In this document: positions 1 to 10,029 of the stretch, piece after piece
Layout of the letters: every line of letters starts with the position of its first letter
Position numbering within the stretch: position 1 is the first letter of the stretch
Source of the DNA: CAZSDU01 sp964605775
GTDB taxonomy: Bacteria; Bacteroidota; Bacteroidia; Bacteroidales; FEN-979
Length of the DNA: 64,000 bases
Reading direction: 5' to 3'
NCBI GenBank assembly: GCA_964605775.1
Contig: CAZSDU010000001.1
Span: 186,001 to 250,000, forward strand
Notes under the pieces: generated by a model
Database searches by the model: none
What the model saw: the letters and a program-made list of their open reading frames with translations, nothing else
Told to the model about the DNA's origin: nothing
Made by a program: the position numbers and the translations under genes

Positions 1-1
1 T

Positions 2-730
2 TTATTACGGGCATGGCATGTAAAAAAGGAAATTAAGCTTTGGGTGATCTCGCGCAAATTCCATAAGGAATCCCGTTTAGCCATGCTGGATGCAGGTTCC
101 GGTTTCGGGCAGTATACTTATTTCTTGTCCGGGTTAAGCCCAAAATGGTTTGTGGACGCGGTGGATGTCAAAGATGAGCAGATTGCTGACTGCAGAAATT
201 TTTTTACCCTTATAAAACGTTCCAATGTGATGTTTGAAAAAGCTGATCTGACCAGGTTTTCCAAACCCGATAAATTCGATTTTATCTTATCTGTTGACGT
301 CATGGAACACATTCAGGACGATGAAACTGTTTTCAGGAATTTTTATGATTCCCTGACCCAGGAGGGACTGCTTCTGATTTCTACTCCTTCTGACCAGGGA
401 GGGTCAGATGTTCACGATCATGACCATGACGCCTCTTTTATTGACGAACATGTAAGGGATGGTTATTCCGTGGTTGAAATTCAGGAAAAACTGAAACGGG
501 CAGGTTTCTTTAGGACGGAAGCACGTTTCACCTACGGAAAACCCGGTCATCTGGGATGGAAAATATCCATGAAATATCCCATTCAGGCATTGAACCTTAC
601 AAAAGCATTTTTTCTGATCCTCCCCTTTTATTACCTGCTTACCTTTCCTCTTGTGTTGGTCCTTAATCTGCTGGATACCCGCATGCATCATACCCGGGGA
701 AGCGGAATATTGGTAAAAGCCTGGAAGTAA
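2..730 (+). CDS. Class I SAM-dependent methyltransferase, 5' end cut by the window
   Basis: The frame stays open to the left edge (it reads LLRAWHVKKEIKLW before the first GTG at 44), so the true start lies outside the window. The glycine-rich SAM-binding motif I, LDAGSGFGQY, is followed by an acidic residue ending strand 2 (VDAVD) and by a motif-IV-like FDFILSVDVMEHI, typical of the Methyltransf_11/23 group that modifies small molecules or lipids. After the Rossmann fold comes a strongly hydrophobic stretch (about the last 50 residues, around FLILPFYYLLTFPLVLVL), suggesting membrane attachment and a lipid or envelope-glycan substrate; the substrate is inference. The stop codon overlaps the next start as TAATG, so it is probably translationally coupled to the LolC/LolE-like permease. 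Confidence 0.85.
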   Translation, partial: LLRAWHVKKEIKLWVISRKFHKESRLAMLDAGSGFGQYTYFLSGLSPKWFVDAVDVKDEQIADCRNFFTLIKRSNVMFEKADLTRFSKPDKFDFILSVDVMEHIQDDETVFRNFYDSLTQEGLLLISTPSDQGGSDVHDHDHDASFIDEHVRDGYSVVEIQEKLKRAGFFRTEARFTYGKPGHLGWKISMKYPIQALNLTKAFFLILPFYYLLTFPLVLVLNLLDTRMHHTRGSGILVKAWK

Positions 731-1965
731 TGAATTTTCCTTTTTATATCGCAAGACGTTACCTCATATCGAGGAAATCCCATCACATCATCAATATTAT
801 TTCCGGCATCTCTGTCCTCGGAGTCATGATCGGAACCATGGCGCTGATCATCGTTCTTTCCGTGTTCAATGGGTTTGAAAAACTGGTGATCTCCCTTTTT
901 AATGCATTCAATCCCGATTTGGTCGTTGCTGTAAAAGAAGGGAAAACTTTTACTCCATCTGCATCCACGATGGACCAAATCCGTCACATCCGGGGAGTGG
1001 TTTCACTCGCCCAGATCATTGAAGAAAATGCCTTGTTAAAGTATAAAGAAAAACAAACCGTGGTCACCCTTAAAGGCGTCAGCCCGGAATTCTGCCTAAG
1101 GAGCGGAATCGATTCTATGATGTCGGAAGGAAAATTCATCCTGGAGGACAAGGACCGGGATTATGCCGTGCTTGGGTATGGTATCGCTTATTTACTGGGC
1201 GCCAATATCCATGATTACCTGAACCCTATCTCCGTTTTTGTTCCAAGGCGTTCTGCTTCTTTTACCATGGGAATGGAAAATGCTTTTACGGAAGACGTTA
1301 TTTTCCCTTCCGGTTATTTTTCCATTCAACAGGATTATGATGGGAAATATATCTTGCTTCCCTTGCGGTTTGTAAGGAAACTTCTGGACTATGACAATGA
1401 GGTGACAGCCCTCGAGATCAATCTCAGTAAGGGAACTGATCCAGAAAAAGTCCGGGAATCAGTACAACATATCATGGGCGGGAACTTTACGGTTAAAAAC
1501 CGTTTTCAGCAGCAGGAGCTGCTGTATCAGATCATGAAATCCGAGAAGTGGGCCATTTTCCTGATTCTGACCTTTATCCTGATCATTGCCACATTCAATA
1601 TGGTGGGGTCACTGTCTATGCTGGTTCTGGACAAGAAAAAAGATATTGTCATCCTGAAAAGTCTGGGCGCCGGAAATAAAACGATCCAGAGGATCTTCCT
1701 CAGTGAAGGTTTTCTTATCACCCTTACCGGAGCCCTGGCCGGGTTAATCCTGGGCGGACTGGTTTGCTGGCTTCAGATCAGGTTCGGAATTATCCGTATG
1801 GGCTCTCCCGACAGTACTTTTGTGGTGGACAGATATCCGGTTCACATGCAGGTACTTGACTTTATTTATGTTTTCCTGACTGTGATCGGGATTGGATTAC
1901 TCGCTTCCATATATACCGTTTACAATATCCGTAAGATCGATACCCGTCTGGTTGAACCATCTTAA
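730..1965 (+). CDS. LolC/LolE-type ABC transporter permease (FtsX/MacB-PCD family)
   Basis: A 411-residue inner-membrane protein with the FtsX-like layout: one N-terminal transmembrane helix (about residues 20-45, SGISVLGVMIGTMALIIVLS), a large periplasmic domain (about 50-265), then three helices (about 272-300, 330-352, 375-400). The opening FYIARRYLISRK and the following NIISGISVLG are characteristic of Bacteroidota lipoprotein-releasing permeases. In proteobacteria LolCDE extracts outer-membrane lipoproteins from the inner membrane; here a single LolC/E-like subunit would act as a homodimer with a LolD ATPase encoded elsewhere. The start overlaps the upstream methyltransferase stop by one base. 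Family assignment is secure; the exact substrate is inferred. Confidence 0.88.
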   Translation: MNFPFYIARRYLISRKSHHIINIISGISVLGVMIGTMALIIVLSVFNGFEKLVISLFNAFNPDLVVAVKEGKTFTPSASTMDQIRHIRGVVSLAQIIEENALLKYKEKQTVVTLKGVSPEFCLRSGIDSMMSEGKFILEDKDRDYAVLGYGIAYLLGANIHDYLNPISVFVPRRSASFTMGMENAFTEDVIFPSGYFSIQQDYDGKYILLPLRFVRKLLDYDNEVTALEINLSKGTDPEKVRESVQHIMGGNFTVKNRFQQQELLYQIMKSEKWAIFLILTFILIIATFNMVGSLSMLVLDKKKDIVILKSLGAGNKTIQRIFLSEGFLITLTGALAGLILGGLVCWLQIRFGIIRMGSPDSTFVVDRYPVHMQVLDFIYVFLTVIGIGLLASIYTVYNIRKIDTRLVEPS

Positions 1966-2004
1966 ACCTCAAATCTTTTTCAATAATTTGTTATAGAAAT
2001 TACA

Positions 2005-2012
2005 TAACTTTG
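2005..2012 (+). promoter_or_regulatory. -7 element TAACTTTG upstream of the first C25 protease
   Basis: TAACTTTG matches the Bacteroidota primary-sigma -7 consensus TAnnTTTG and lies 42 bp before the ATG at 2055. A TTTG sits at 1987-1990, but with only 14 bp between it and the -7 element, shorter than usual, so the -33 element is not convincing. It would drive the two-gene protease operon 2055-7394. Confidence 0.5.
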
Positions 2013-2054
2013 TATCCTCTAATCCTGCTTTAAAAAACCAATAACAGACTTTTT

Positions 2055-4841
2055 ATGAGAAAATTTTTCCCTCTTTTCATCACCTTGATTTTCACCTTTA
2101 TATCAAGCGTATCTGCGGGTGATTTTGCCATTAACAACGGGAAAACCGAAGTGAAATTTAACACCGGATCAAACCAGCAACTTTCTTTCTCCAGCCGGAT
2201 TTCATCCCTCTCCTTTCTTAACATCATTACGCCTGAAGGCAGCTTTACACAGCTTTCTGTTGACGGTTATGGGCACAGCAATTCCATTGGCAACCCTGCC
2301 CTTCCCGAATACGGAAGATTAATTGAAGTGCCAATCCAGGCTGAGTTTGAGATCCTCATTACCCGTCAGGAATTCCGGGAATATACATTTTCCCAAATCG
2401 GAATTGAATTTCCCATCATGCCTGCCCAGGAGTCCGTTTCGAAAAATGCAGATCCCAATCATATCCCTTTTCAAGTCAATAAGAACACTTACCTGTCTGA
2501 TCAATGGTTGGGAAATGATTTGGTCAGTGTCAGTCCGGTCGGAATCATGCGGTCCGTCAGACTCGCCAGGATAGATATTTCTGCAGTGCAATACAACCCG
2601 GTGTTAAAGAAGTTAAGGATTTATGACAACATTGAAGTGACCATTGTTTTCAGGCATGCTGACCAACTTGCCACCCGCCGGATGAAACAGCAGTACACTT
2701 CCATTTATTTCAACAATCTTTACCATCAGTTGCCCAATTATACTCCTCCTGTCGATTCGATCATCACTGACAGTCCCGTAACTTATGTCATTGTTTCCCC
2801 ACCCATGTTCAGGGACTCTCTCCAGCGTTTTATCCGGTGGAAAATTCAAAAAGGTTATCATGTCATCCAAGCCTATACCGATAATCCTGCTGTTGGAAAT
2901 ACCGCGACATCCATCAAAGCCTATCTGGCAGATCTTTATCAAAATCCCCCAGCCGGATACGAGCCCCATACCTTTGTGCTGATCGTAGGGGATGTCGCAC
3001 AGATTCCTCCCTCCTCCAACAGCGGACAACCTACCGACCTGAGGTATTGTGAATATACAGGGGACAATATACCGGAAGCATTTTACGGAAGGTTTTCAGC
3101 AACCAATGCGACACACTTGAAAGCCTATATTGATAAAACCCTGGAATATGAACAATATGCTTTCCCCGATGATTCCTTCCTGAATGAAGTCGTAATGGTT
3201 TCCGGATATGATGCCGGAGGAAACGGGATGACTTACGGCAACGGACAAATCAATTATGGCACCAATTATTATTTTAATGCTGCGCATGGACTTCTTTCCC
3301 ATACTTATCTTCAGCCTGAACCATCCGGTGCGAATTATTCCATGGAACTTAGGGGAAATATATCCGACGGGGTTGCTTATGCCAATTATACCGCCCATGG
3401 ATCTGTGAGCGGATGGTCTGATCCGTCTTTTACCATCGCCAATATTCCTGCTTTACAAAACGAACATAAGTATTCTTTGATGGTCGGTAATTGCTGTGTC
3501 ACTTCCACTTATACTCAGACCTGCTTTGCGGAAGAAATCACCCGGACTCCTAAAAAAGGGGCTTTGGGTTATATCGGGGCTTCCAATAATTCCTATTGGG
3601 ATGAAGATTACTGGTGGGGAGTCGGATATAAAAATGTCAGCACGAATCCGCCTTATAACGCCACAAAACTGGGGGCTTATGATGTTACTTTCCATGATCA
3701 CGGAGAGCCAACTGCTAAATGGTATCTTACCATGGGGCAAATGATTGTCGGAGGGAATATGGCCGTAGAGCAATCCAATTCATCCATGAAAAAATATTAC
3801 TGGGAAATCTATAATCTCATGGGAGACCCTTCCCTGATGGTTTACTACGCTGTTCCTCCAGCACTTACTGCCACTTACCCCGAAATGGTGGCAGAAGGAG
3901 TCACGGATATTTCCGTTATGACTGAACCCTGGGCTTATGTCGCCCTATCCATCAGTGATACCGTCCTGCTTGATGCGCAGTGTGCCGATTCAAGTGGAAT
4001 GGTGAACCTGTCATTCGATCCGGTGACCGGTGTTGAAGGAATCAGTATTTCCATTTGCAAACAAAACCGCCGTCCCATTCTTGATTCCATCATGGTTGAA
4101 CCTTTTACGGTCATCGCATCCATCAGCCCGGACAACATCTGCCAGCATGACACAGCCTTCCTTTCGGCCATGGTCAGCGGAGGATCAGGAAGCTATACCT
4201 ATTTGTGGAGCCCCTCCACCTACCTGAATGATCCAAGCCTCCCCAATCCAATTTCAGTCCCGGAAGAAAACATCGCCTATACCCTGACCGTCGACGATGG
4301 ATTTCATAGTGTCACCTCCCTGCCAAAATCCATTGGCGTGGGTTTGCGCCCCCAAGCTCCGGTGATTACCCTACAGGGAGACTCACTGGTGTCGAATATT
4401 TCTGAGGGTAATCAGTGGTACCGCTATGGGGAACCGATTCCTTTTGCCAATGGGGCCTCTTTCACTCCAACAATAAGCGGAGACTATTACGATATCATCA
4501 TCGATACAAACTATAGCTGCAGTTCTCTTCCGTCAAATACCATCCCCTATTATTTTTCTCATGCCGAAAATCTGAACGCTAAGGAAGACGTGATGATCTA
4601 TCCGAATCCGGTAAGGAATGAATTTACGGTTTCTTATACGCTTGTAAAAACCAGCCCGGTACGCATCAGTCTGATGGATCAAATGGGGAAAGAGATACTC
4701 GTTTTGACAGACCTGGGCAACCAGCTTGCCGGTAAATATGAGGTCAGGGTTAATTGTAATGATCTTATCCCGGGTTTCTATTTCTGTAAAATACTGACCG
4801 ACTCAAACAACCTTGTTAAGAAAATATTAGTCTTACAATAA
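2055..4841 (+). CDS. Gingipain-like C25 cysteine protease with T9SS sorting domain
   Basis: A 928-residue secreted protein. It has a signal peptide (residues 1-21, ending SSVSA), an N-terminal propeptide-like region (about 50-240), then a peptidase C25 caspase-like domain (about 245-600). The catalytic dyad is readable: His448 in ANYTAHGS and Cys481 in the VGNCCVTST block, in the positions expected from gingipains. A beta-sandwich region follows, including a PKD/Ig-like segment (about 695-755), and the last 80 residues form a type A T9SS sorting domain (MIYPNPVRNEF, ending KKILVLQ). It should cross the outer membrane by T9SS and be cell-attached or released. It lies 15 bp before a second C25 protease. 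Substrate specificity cannot be read from the sequence. Confidence 0.9.
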   Translation: MRKFFPLFITLIFTFISSVSAGDFAINNGKTEVKFNTGSNQQLSFSSRISSLSFLNIITPEGSFTQLSVDGYGHSNSIGNPALPEYGRLIEVPIQAEFEILITRQEFREYTFSQIGIEFPIMPAQESVSKNADPNHIPFQVNKNTYLSDQWLGNDLVSVSPVGIMRSVRLARIDISAVQYNPVLKKLRIYDNIEVTIVFRHADQLATRRMKQQYTSIYFNNLYHQLPNYTPPVDSIITDSPVTYVIVSPPMFRDSLQRFIRWKIQKGYHVIQAYTDNPAVGNTATSIKAYLADLYQNPPAGYEPHTFVLIVGDVAQIPPSSNSGQPTDLRYCEYTGDNIPEAFYGRFSATNATHLKAYIDKTLEYEQYAFPDDSFLNEVVMVSGYDAGGNGMTYGNGQINYGTNYYFNAAHGLLSHTYLQPEPSGANYSMELRGNISDGVAYANYTAHGSVSGWSDPSFTIANIPALQNEHKYSLMVGNCCVTSTYTQTCFAEEITRTPKKGALGYIGASNNSYWDEDYWWGVGYKNVSTNPPYNATKLGAYDVTFHDHGEPTAKWYLTMGQMIVGGNMAVEQSNSSMKKYYWEIYNLMGDPSLMVYYAVPPALTATYPEMVAEGVTDISVMTEPWAYVALSISDTVLLDAQCADSSGMVNLSFDPVTGVEGISISICKQNRRPILDSIMVEPFTVIASISPDNICQHDTAFLSAMVSGGSGSYTYLWSPSTYLNDPSLPNPISVPEENIAYTLTVDDGFHSVTSLPKSIGVGLRPQAPVITLQGDSLVSNISEGNQWYRYGEPIPFANGASFTPTISGDYYDIIIDTNYSCSSLPSNTIPYYFSHAENLNAKEDVMIYPNPVRNEFTVSYTLVKTSPVRISLMDQMGKEILVLTDLGNQLAGKYEVRVNCNDLIPGFYFCKILTDSNNLVKKILVLQ

Positions 4842-4856
4842 AACCATCTGATTCCC

Positions 4857-7394
4857 ATGAAAAACATTCTGATTACATTCGTCCTTCTGTTTACATTGTC
4901 AACAGGATTCTGTTCAGACTGGGTAGCAATTAATTCTGCGGTTCCCGTTCCTGCAAAGATCAAGTTGATTTCTTCCGATATCAGCCATTCGGTAGTTAAT
5001 TTTTCCATTGCCGGGTTTCAGATGAGGGCGGTAGAAACTTCGCATGGCATCGCGAACATTGTCTCTCTCGAAGGATCAAGCCCGATCATGGAAGCCGGCT
5101 CCCCGGATCTGGTTAAAATAACTGCCCCCCTGATCATTCCCGACCTTGCCGAAATGAACTGCCGGGTGCTGTCGTCCAGTTTCAGGGACTTCGATAATAT
5201 CGAAATCGCACCCTCCAAGGGAAATATTTCCCGTGAAACTGATCCATCCACCATTCCTTTCACCTTTGGGGATGCCTATTCCGTCAACTCCTTTTCCCCG
5301 GGAATCCTTTCCGGGACGAGGGAACCCTATATCGTCAGGGATCTCAGGGGACAAACCCTGATCGCTTACCCCTTTCAATACAATCCCATCACCAAAAAGC
5401 TAAGGGTTTATTATGATCTGACCCTTGAATTATATCAGACCGGTGAGAACGGGCAAAACCCATTATACAGGAAAGATCAAAATCTCAGGGTCAATGCTTC
5501 CTTTCGTCCTGTATTTTCCCGTCATTTTCTGAATTTCGACCAGGCAGCCTATACCCCACTGGGAGAATATGGCCGAATCCTGGTGATCTCCTACGGAGCT
5601 TTCATGGAAACGATGCAGCCTTATGTCTCATGGAAGAATGCCATGGGTTATCCCACGGAAATGGTAGATGTTTCAACAATAGGGACCACCACTACAGCCA
5701 TCAAAAATTATATTGCCAATTATTATAATGAAAAAGGGCTAAGTTTTGTCCTTCTTGTTGGTGACGCAGCTCAGATTCCGACCAATACCGGCAGCGGACT
5801 TGGCGGTCCTTCCGACAATGCCTATGGATACATCACTGGCAGTGATCATTATCCGGAAGTATTTGTCGGTCGTTTTTCTGCCGAGACCACCACTCATGTG
5901 CAAACCCAGGTTCAGCGCACCCTCAATTATGAAAGAAACCCCCAATTACTCACCGATGATTGGTTTACTACTGTGATTGGAATAGGTTCCGACCAGGGGC
6001 CCGGTGATGATGGCGAATATGATTATGAACATATACGTAACCTCCAAACCGTGTTGCTCGATTATACCTATACCTGGAATCCCGAACTATTCGACGGTTC
6101 ACAGGGAGGGAATGATGATCCGGGAAATCCAAACCCTACAAAGGTTGCTACTGCTGTTAACGACGGGGCAAGCCTGATCCTTTATTGCGGTCATGGGTCA
6201 CAGACATCCTGGGTCACTTCCGGTTTCAGCAATACCAATGTGAATAACCTTACCAACCAGGATAAACTGCCGTTTATCTGGTCAGTGGCCTGTGTGAATG
6301 GTCAGTTTAATTCAGGTACCTGTTTTGCCGAAGCCTGGCTGAGGGCTTCAAAGAATGGGGAACCCACAGGCGCCGTGGCATTTCTAGGGTCAACCATTAA
6401 CCAGAGCTGGAACCCGCCCATGGAAGGTCAGGATGAAATGGTGGCGATTCTTTCCGAAACTTATCCTGACAACATCAAGCGGACTTTTGGCGGACTTTCC
6501 ATGAACGGATGTATGAAAATGATGGATTCCTTCGGCTCTGACGGAAGAAGAATGGCGGACACCTGGACGATATTCGGCGACCCTTCTCTGACCGTCAGAA
6601 CATCCAATCCCGACACCCTGCTGGTCAGCAATGATACCCTCCTCAATGTCGGCTCTTCCTTCCTTCTGGTTAACTGCAATCTCGACGGAGCCAGAGTCAC
6701 GGTAACCATCAGCGATACTATTCTCTCTACTGGTTTAGTGAGTGGCGGTTTGTGTGAACTGACTTTCCCCTCCCTGGAAAACACCGGAGACACCCTGCAT
6801 CTCCTGGTCACAGCCTATAACAACCTGCCGTATTTCAGTGATGTTTATGTCATCAATGCCCAACCAGTCACCGCCATGTTCGAAGTTTCCGATACCAACC
6901 TTGTCCGGGGCGGATCTGCGGTTTTTACAGATGAGTCAACCGGAGGAGTAAATTCCTGGCTATGGAATTTTCCGGGAGGCAACCCTTCCGTTTCAACGGA
7001 ACAAAACCCTGAAGTTGTATATGATTCCGTGGGAGTTTTCGATGTGGAACTAACCGTCAGTAACGGATTCAACGAAAATGTCCTCGTCCGGACAGGATAT
7101 ATCCATGTGGATTTTGCTTCAGCAATAACGGAAATAAACAATGGCTTAAACGCATCCCTTTACCCCAATCCTAACAAGGGAAATTTTATGCTCCATATCC
7201 AGTCGGGAAAAGAAGAATTTGTCAACATACAGATTTTCGATATGACCGGAAATAAAGTTTACCAGGAAGATTTGAAACTTCAGAAAAGCAAGAGCATACC
7301 AGTTAATCTGACACCATTGCCATCCGGAGTTTATTTCCTGAAAGTGAATGGAAGTGAATCCACAGTAAGTCGGAAAATAATCCTTCAGAAATAA
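4857..7394 (+). CDS. Second gingipain-like C25 cysteine protease with PKD and T9SS domains
   Basis: An 845-residue protein with signal peptide (1-19, ending STGFCS), a propeptide-like region, and a C25 peptidase domain (about 235-590). The catalytic residues are His446 (CGHGSQTS) and Cys479 (WSVACVNGQF); the second block is closer to the canonical gingipain sequence than that of its upstream neighbour. A PKD domain follows (about 670-755, with the WLWNFPGG core), then a type A T9SS sorting domain (LYPNPNKGNF, ending SRKIILQK). Its similarity in architecture to the adjacent gene suggests an old tandem duplication followed by strong divergence. It is probably co-transcribed with it. It ends 9 bp from the convergent Omp28-like gene. 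Confidence 0.9.
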   Translation: MKNILITFVLLFTLSTGFCSDWVAINSAVPVPAKIKLISSDISHSVVNFSIAGFQMRAVETSHGIANIVSLEGSSPIMEAGSPDLVKITAPLIIPDLAEMNCRVLSSSFRDFDNIEIAPSKGNISRETDPSTIPFTFGDAYSVNSFSPGILSGTREPYIVRDLRGQTLIAYPFQYNPITKKLRVYYDLTLELYQTGENGQNPLYRKDQNLRVNASFRPVFSRHFLNFDQAAYTPLGEYGRILVISYGAFMETMQPYVSWKNAMGYPTEMVDVSTIGTTTTAIKNYIANYYNEKGLSFVLLVGDAAQIPTNTGSGLGGPSDNAYGYITGSDHYPEVFVGRFSAETTTHVQTQVQRTLNYERNPQLLTDDWFTTVIGIGSDQGPGDDGEYDYEHIRNLQTVLLDYTYTWNPELFDGSQGGNDDPGNPNPTKVATAVNDGASLILYCGHGSQTSWVTSGFSNTNVNNLTNQDKLPFIWSVACVNGQFNSGTCFAEAWLRASKNGEPTGAVAFLGSTINQSWNPPMEGQDEMVAILSETYPDNIKRTFGGLSMNGCMKMMDSFGSDGRRMADTWTIFGDPSLTVRTSNPDTLLVSNDTLLNVGSSFLLVNCNLDGARVTVTISDTILSTGLVSGGLCELTFPSLENTGDTLHLLVTAYNNLPYFSDVYVINAQPVTAMFEVSDTNLVRGGSAVFTDESTGGVNSWLWNFPGGNPSVSTEQNPEVVYDSVGVFDVELTVSNGFNENVLVRTGYIHVDFASAITEINNGLNASLYPNPNKGNFMLHIQSGKEEFVNIQIFDMTGNKVYQEDLKLQKSKSIPVNLTPLPSGVYFLKVNGSESTVSRKIILQK

Positions 7395-7403
7395 AGAAGA
7401 GGA

Positions 7404-8258
7404 TCAATTTCGCTGGATAAGCGGCTTTTTTACTGCATGTAATATTTCATTCGTAGCGGCATCCGAGATAAAAGCGATAACCGTGCAGTGTTCTGCTACC
7501 CATGCTTCATTAAGGTGATACGAATACATTTTGGAAACGATGGCATCCTTGCCGGTTGACGATGAAAGCATATCACCCCAGATACTGCTGATGGTTCCCC
7601 TCAGCATCCCCATATAAACATAATTCTCGATGACAGGCACAGGACCGACCAGGGGATCATTGTTTTTCTGGGGAGAAATGATACTGTCCTGAAGAATACA
7701 AACCGTCAGGTTAATCGTTCCCGGAATTTGTTCCAGGAATTTCGTATCAATTTTGGTATTCAGGATTCTTGAACTTTGGTTATACGTATTACAGATGCTC
7801 ATCATGGCGAGTTTGGGCAATTCAACGAATTTTTCGACCGCATTGCCCCAGTATTTCGGATTAATATAGGTATGGTCGCCTGTAAAAAACCTCCGGTTGA
7901 TCAGTCCGTAAGGAGCAGATTCAATCCCGTAATGATTGCTCCAGGTGTTGCCCGCTTCAGTAGTGTAATTGGCGGTGAACTGACCGGTTTGATCCGGGCT
8001 GGCAAAAAACGTAGCATGTATGGCCATGACCATCACCTGTCCCTCATAGATTTCTTCAAGGCTGTGGGCGATGAGGGCTGCACCAGGACAATTCACACAC
8101 TTATGTCCGGTATAATCTTCAATGATCACCATACGCTTGGTGGTATCCCCGCCTGCCGGTTTGATCTCAGTATAAGGTTCCTCAACTTTATCACAAGCAC
8201 TGAAAACACCTATGAAGATTAATGAAAAAATGAATAAAAACGGTTTAAATATTTTCAT
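7404..8258 (-). CDS. Omp28-related outer membrane lipoprotein with thioredoxin-like CxxC
   Basis: A 284-residue lipoprotein: the lipobox FSAC gives Cys22 after a hydrophobic leader. The mature N-terminus has a thioredoxin-like fold start, IIEDYTGHKCVNC, with a CxxC pair at Cys54/Cys57, as in the Omp28 family of Bacteroidota. The function of Omp28 proteins is not settled; the CxxC suggests redox activity or disulfide structure. It is the last gene of a minus-strand trio with a TlpA-like thioredoxin and a DUF6029 protein; the gap to DUF6029 is 22 bp. The grouping of a periplasmic oxidoreductase, an outer-membrane barrel and a CxxC lipoprotein suggests one functional unit. Confidence 0.85.
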   Translation of the reverse strand: MKIFKPFLFIFSLIFIGVFSACDKVEEPYTEIKPAGGDTTKRMVIIEDYTGHKCVNCPGAALIAHSLEEIYEGQVMVMAIHATFFASPDQTGQFTANYTTEAGNTWSNHYGIESAPYGLINRRFFTGDHTYINPKYWGNAVEKFVELPKLAMMSICNTYNQSSRILNTKIDTKFLEQIPGTINLTVCILQDSIISPQKNNDPLVGPVPVIENYVYMGMLRGTISSIWGDMLSSSTGKDAIVSKMYSYHLNEAWVAEHCTVIAFISDAATNEILHAVKKPLIQRN

Positions 8259-8280
8259 TTTACTACAGAATTACGGATCA

Positions 8281-10029
8281 TTAAAAACTGCTCGTAATGG
8301 TAAGGGTCATTCCGGTAGAAGCCGGAACATACCGGCAAACGCCACCCACACAAAGGATTCCTTCTCGCTGCCTGCCATATGACAATGCTAAGCGGGTGGT
8401 ATTATGAATAAATCCAGCACTGATCAAATAATAATGGAGTTGTTGGGATGCATCCGGATTCCCGAAATTCCATTGGTCCTGAATAGAGAAAAACCACTTG
8501 GGGGAAATGGTGAATTCGAGCAATCCGGCTAGCCAGTTTCCCTTATCCTGTTTAGTAAACAGCCCCTGCACTTCCCCCCTGAGAGATAATTTTTTAGTCA
8601 TGTTAAAGGTCAGGTCAACCACTCCGGTATGGGAATAAATCGTACCATATTCCCGTAAATGACCTTCCACCACATCTTTGTTATAGGTGATATAATAGTA
8701 AGCAAAAATCCCTTTCCACTTTTTCCCGAATTTCTTGGTGATCTCAATATTGGCATCCTGATAGTACACTTCTTTCCCAATCTTGAAAAAGGAGGATTTA
8801 TACCCCAGGGTACCTGTCTGCCCGATACTGGTTGAATCATTTATTGCAATTTTGCTGATGTCGTTGACCTGGGAGAAATTAGCGCTGATGTTCAGGCCTG
8901 TTTTCCCTCCCAGCTTTGAGTTCTTTTTTATTTTCAGCGTGAGTGTGGCTGAAAAACCGAATTCCCCGGTGGGTTGAGTGGCATAGGGATACATGGCTGC
9001 AAGTGCATAGGCATGCTCAGTGGTTACCGAGGGAAGATAGTTGATGTCCAGGGCATTGTTGGTCACCTTACGGTCTGACTTATAACTCATATTATCGATG
9101 CGTTTTGCCATGACGGAAAGACCGAGTCCTTTCGTGGAATAGGACATGCTGGTGAACAGGGCGTTCCCGTTTTTATAGATATAGTTGTTCATGGCGGAGG
9201 GATCATTGATCTTGTAAGCATATTCTGTATAAAGATTAAATCCACTGATATTCAGATTCAGTCTACCGCCATAGGTGGCAACGTTTTCAGGAAGTTTAAG
9301 GGTGTACAATTTATGGTTCTCCACAAAACTGGTGTATTTCCCTTTCTGGTAATCGCTAACAAAGCTACCTCCCAGCGTGAGCTTTACCTTTGAACTTGAT
9401 AGTGAGGGAAACATATCGTTAAGGTAAAAATCAGCATCGAACCCCTTTACGATACCCCGGTTATGATCTTTGTAAGGTACCCAGTAATTACGTTGAACAC
9501 CATATATTCCTTTCAGGGTAATCCCGTTGATTGGCATGAATTTCACACGCAGACCACGCAGGGAATTATCGTATCCCAGGGTCCATTCCTGATACGTTCT
9601 GAACATCATCCCATTTCCAAACTGCTCATAAAAATTTCCTGCTGTGATGTCAATCATATCCGTTTTATAGCGGGCATACCAATAGGGAACTCCCAAGCCA
9701 TCATATTGCATATCATAGCCGATAAGGGGAGGGAGATAGGCCTCAAACCTCATCCCGGCTGTAAAGTTACCCAGTGTATAATTGACTTCCATAAATCCAT
9801 TCATACGGATGTATTTTCCGTCCAGCGTAGAATCATTGATTCCCATTTTGGAATCATTGAGATAATAGGCAGCATCTGTCTGAAAACTTCCGCTGATGCT
9901 GGAATTTTTCAAAAAATCCTGGCCGGTGGATGTCAGTGGTAATAAGAGGCTAAACAAGGCCAGCCTTAAAATCGATGGGGATAAATTTTTCAAGTGGTAT
10001 TGTTTTTTATTATTTAATTTCTTCTCCAC
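8281..10029 (-). CDS. DUF6029 family protein, predicted outer membrane beta-barrel
   Basis: A 582-residue protein with a long leader (hydrophobic core about residues 18-33, LRLALFSLLL, then TSTGQD). The remainder is an alternation of short amphipathic strands with frequent aromatic ends (for example GNFTAGMRFEAY, GNALFTSMSYS) and a terminal phenylalanine (LTITSSF), the signature of an outer-membrane barrel assembled by Bam. I recognise it as the Bacteroidota DUF6029 family, whose role is unknown. Its start lies 20 bp inside the upstream TlpA-like gene, so translation is probably coupled. A transport or anchoring role for the Omp28/TlpA partners is inference. Confidence 0.75.
   Translation of the reverse strand: MEKKLNNKKQYHLKNLSPSILRLALFSLLLPLTSTGQDFLKNSSISGSFQTDAAYYLNDSKMGINDSTLDGKYIRMNGFMEVNYTLGNFTAGMRFEAYLPPLIGYDMQYDGLGVPYWYARYKTDMIDITAGNFYEQFGNGMMFRTYQEWTLGYDNSLRGLRVKFMPINGITLKGIYGVQRNYWVPYKDHNRGIVKGFDADFYLNDMFPSLSSSKVKLTLGGSFVSDYQKGKYTSFVENHKLYTLKLPENVATYGGRLNLNISGFNLYTEYAYKINDPSAMNNYIYKNGNALFTSMSYSTKGLGLSVMAKRIDNMSYKSDRKVTNNALDINYLPSVTTEHAYALAAMYPYATQPTGEFGFSATLTLKIKKNSKLGGKTGLNISANFSQVNDISKIAINDSTSIGQTGTLGYKSSFFKIGKEVYYQDANIEITKKFGKKWKGIFAYYYITYNKDVVEGHLREYGTIYSHTGVVDLTFNMTKKLSLRGEVQGLFTKQDKGNWLAGLLEFTISPKWFFSIQDQWNFGNPDASQQLHYYLISAGFIHNTTRLALSYGRQREGILCVGGVCRYVPASTGMTLTITSSF

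Noticed and set aside
7776..8222. A 148-codon plus-strand ORF
   Set aside because: It is antisense to the Omp28-like gene with no recognisable domain.
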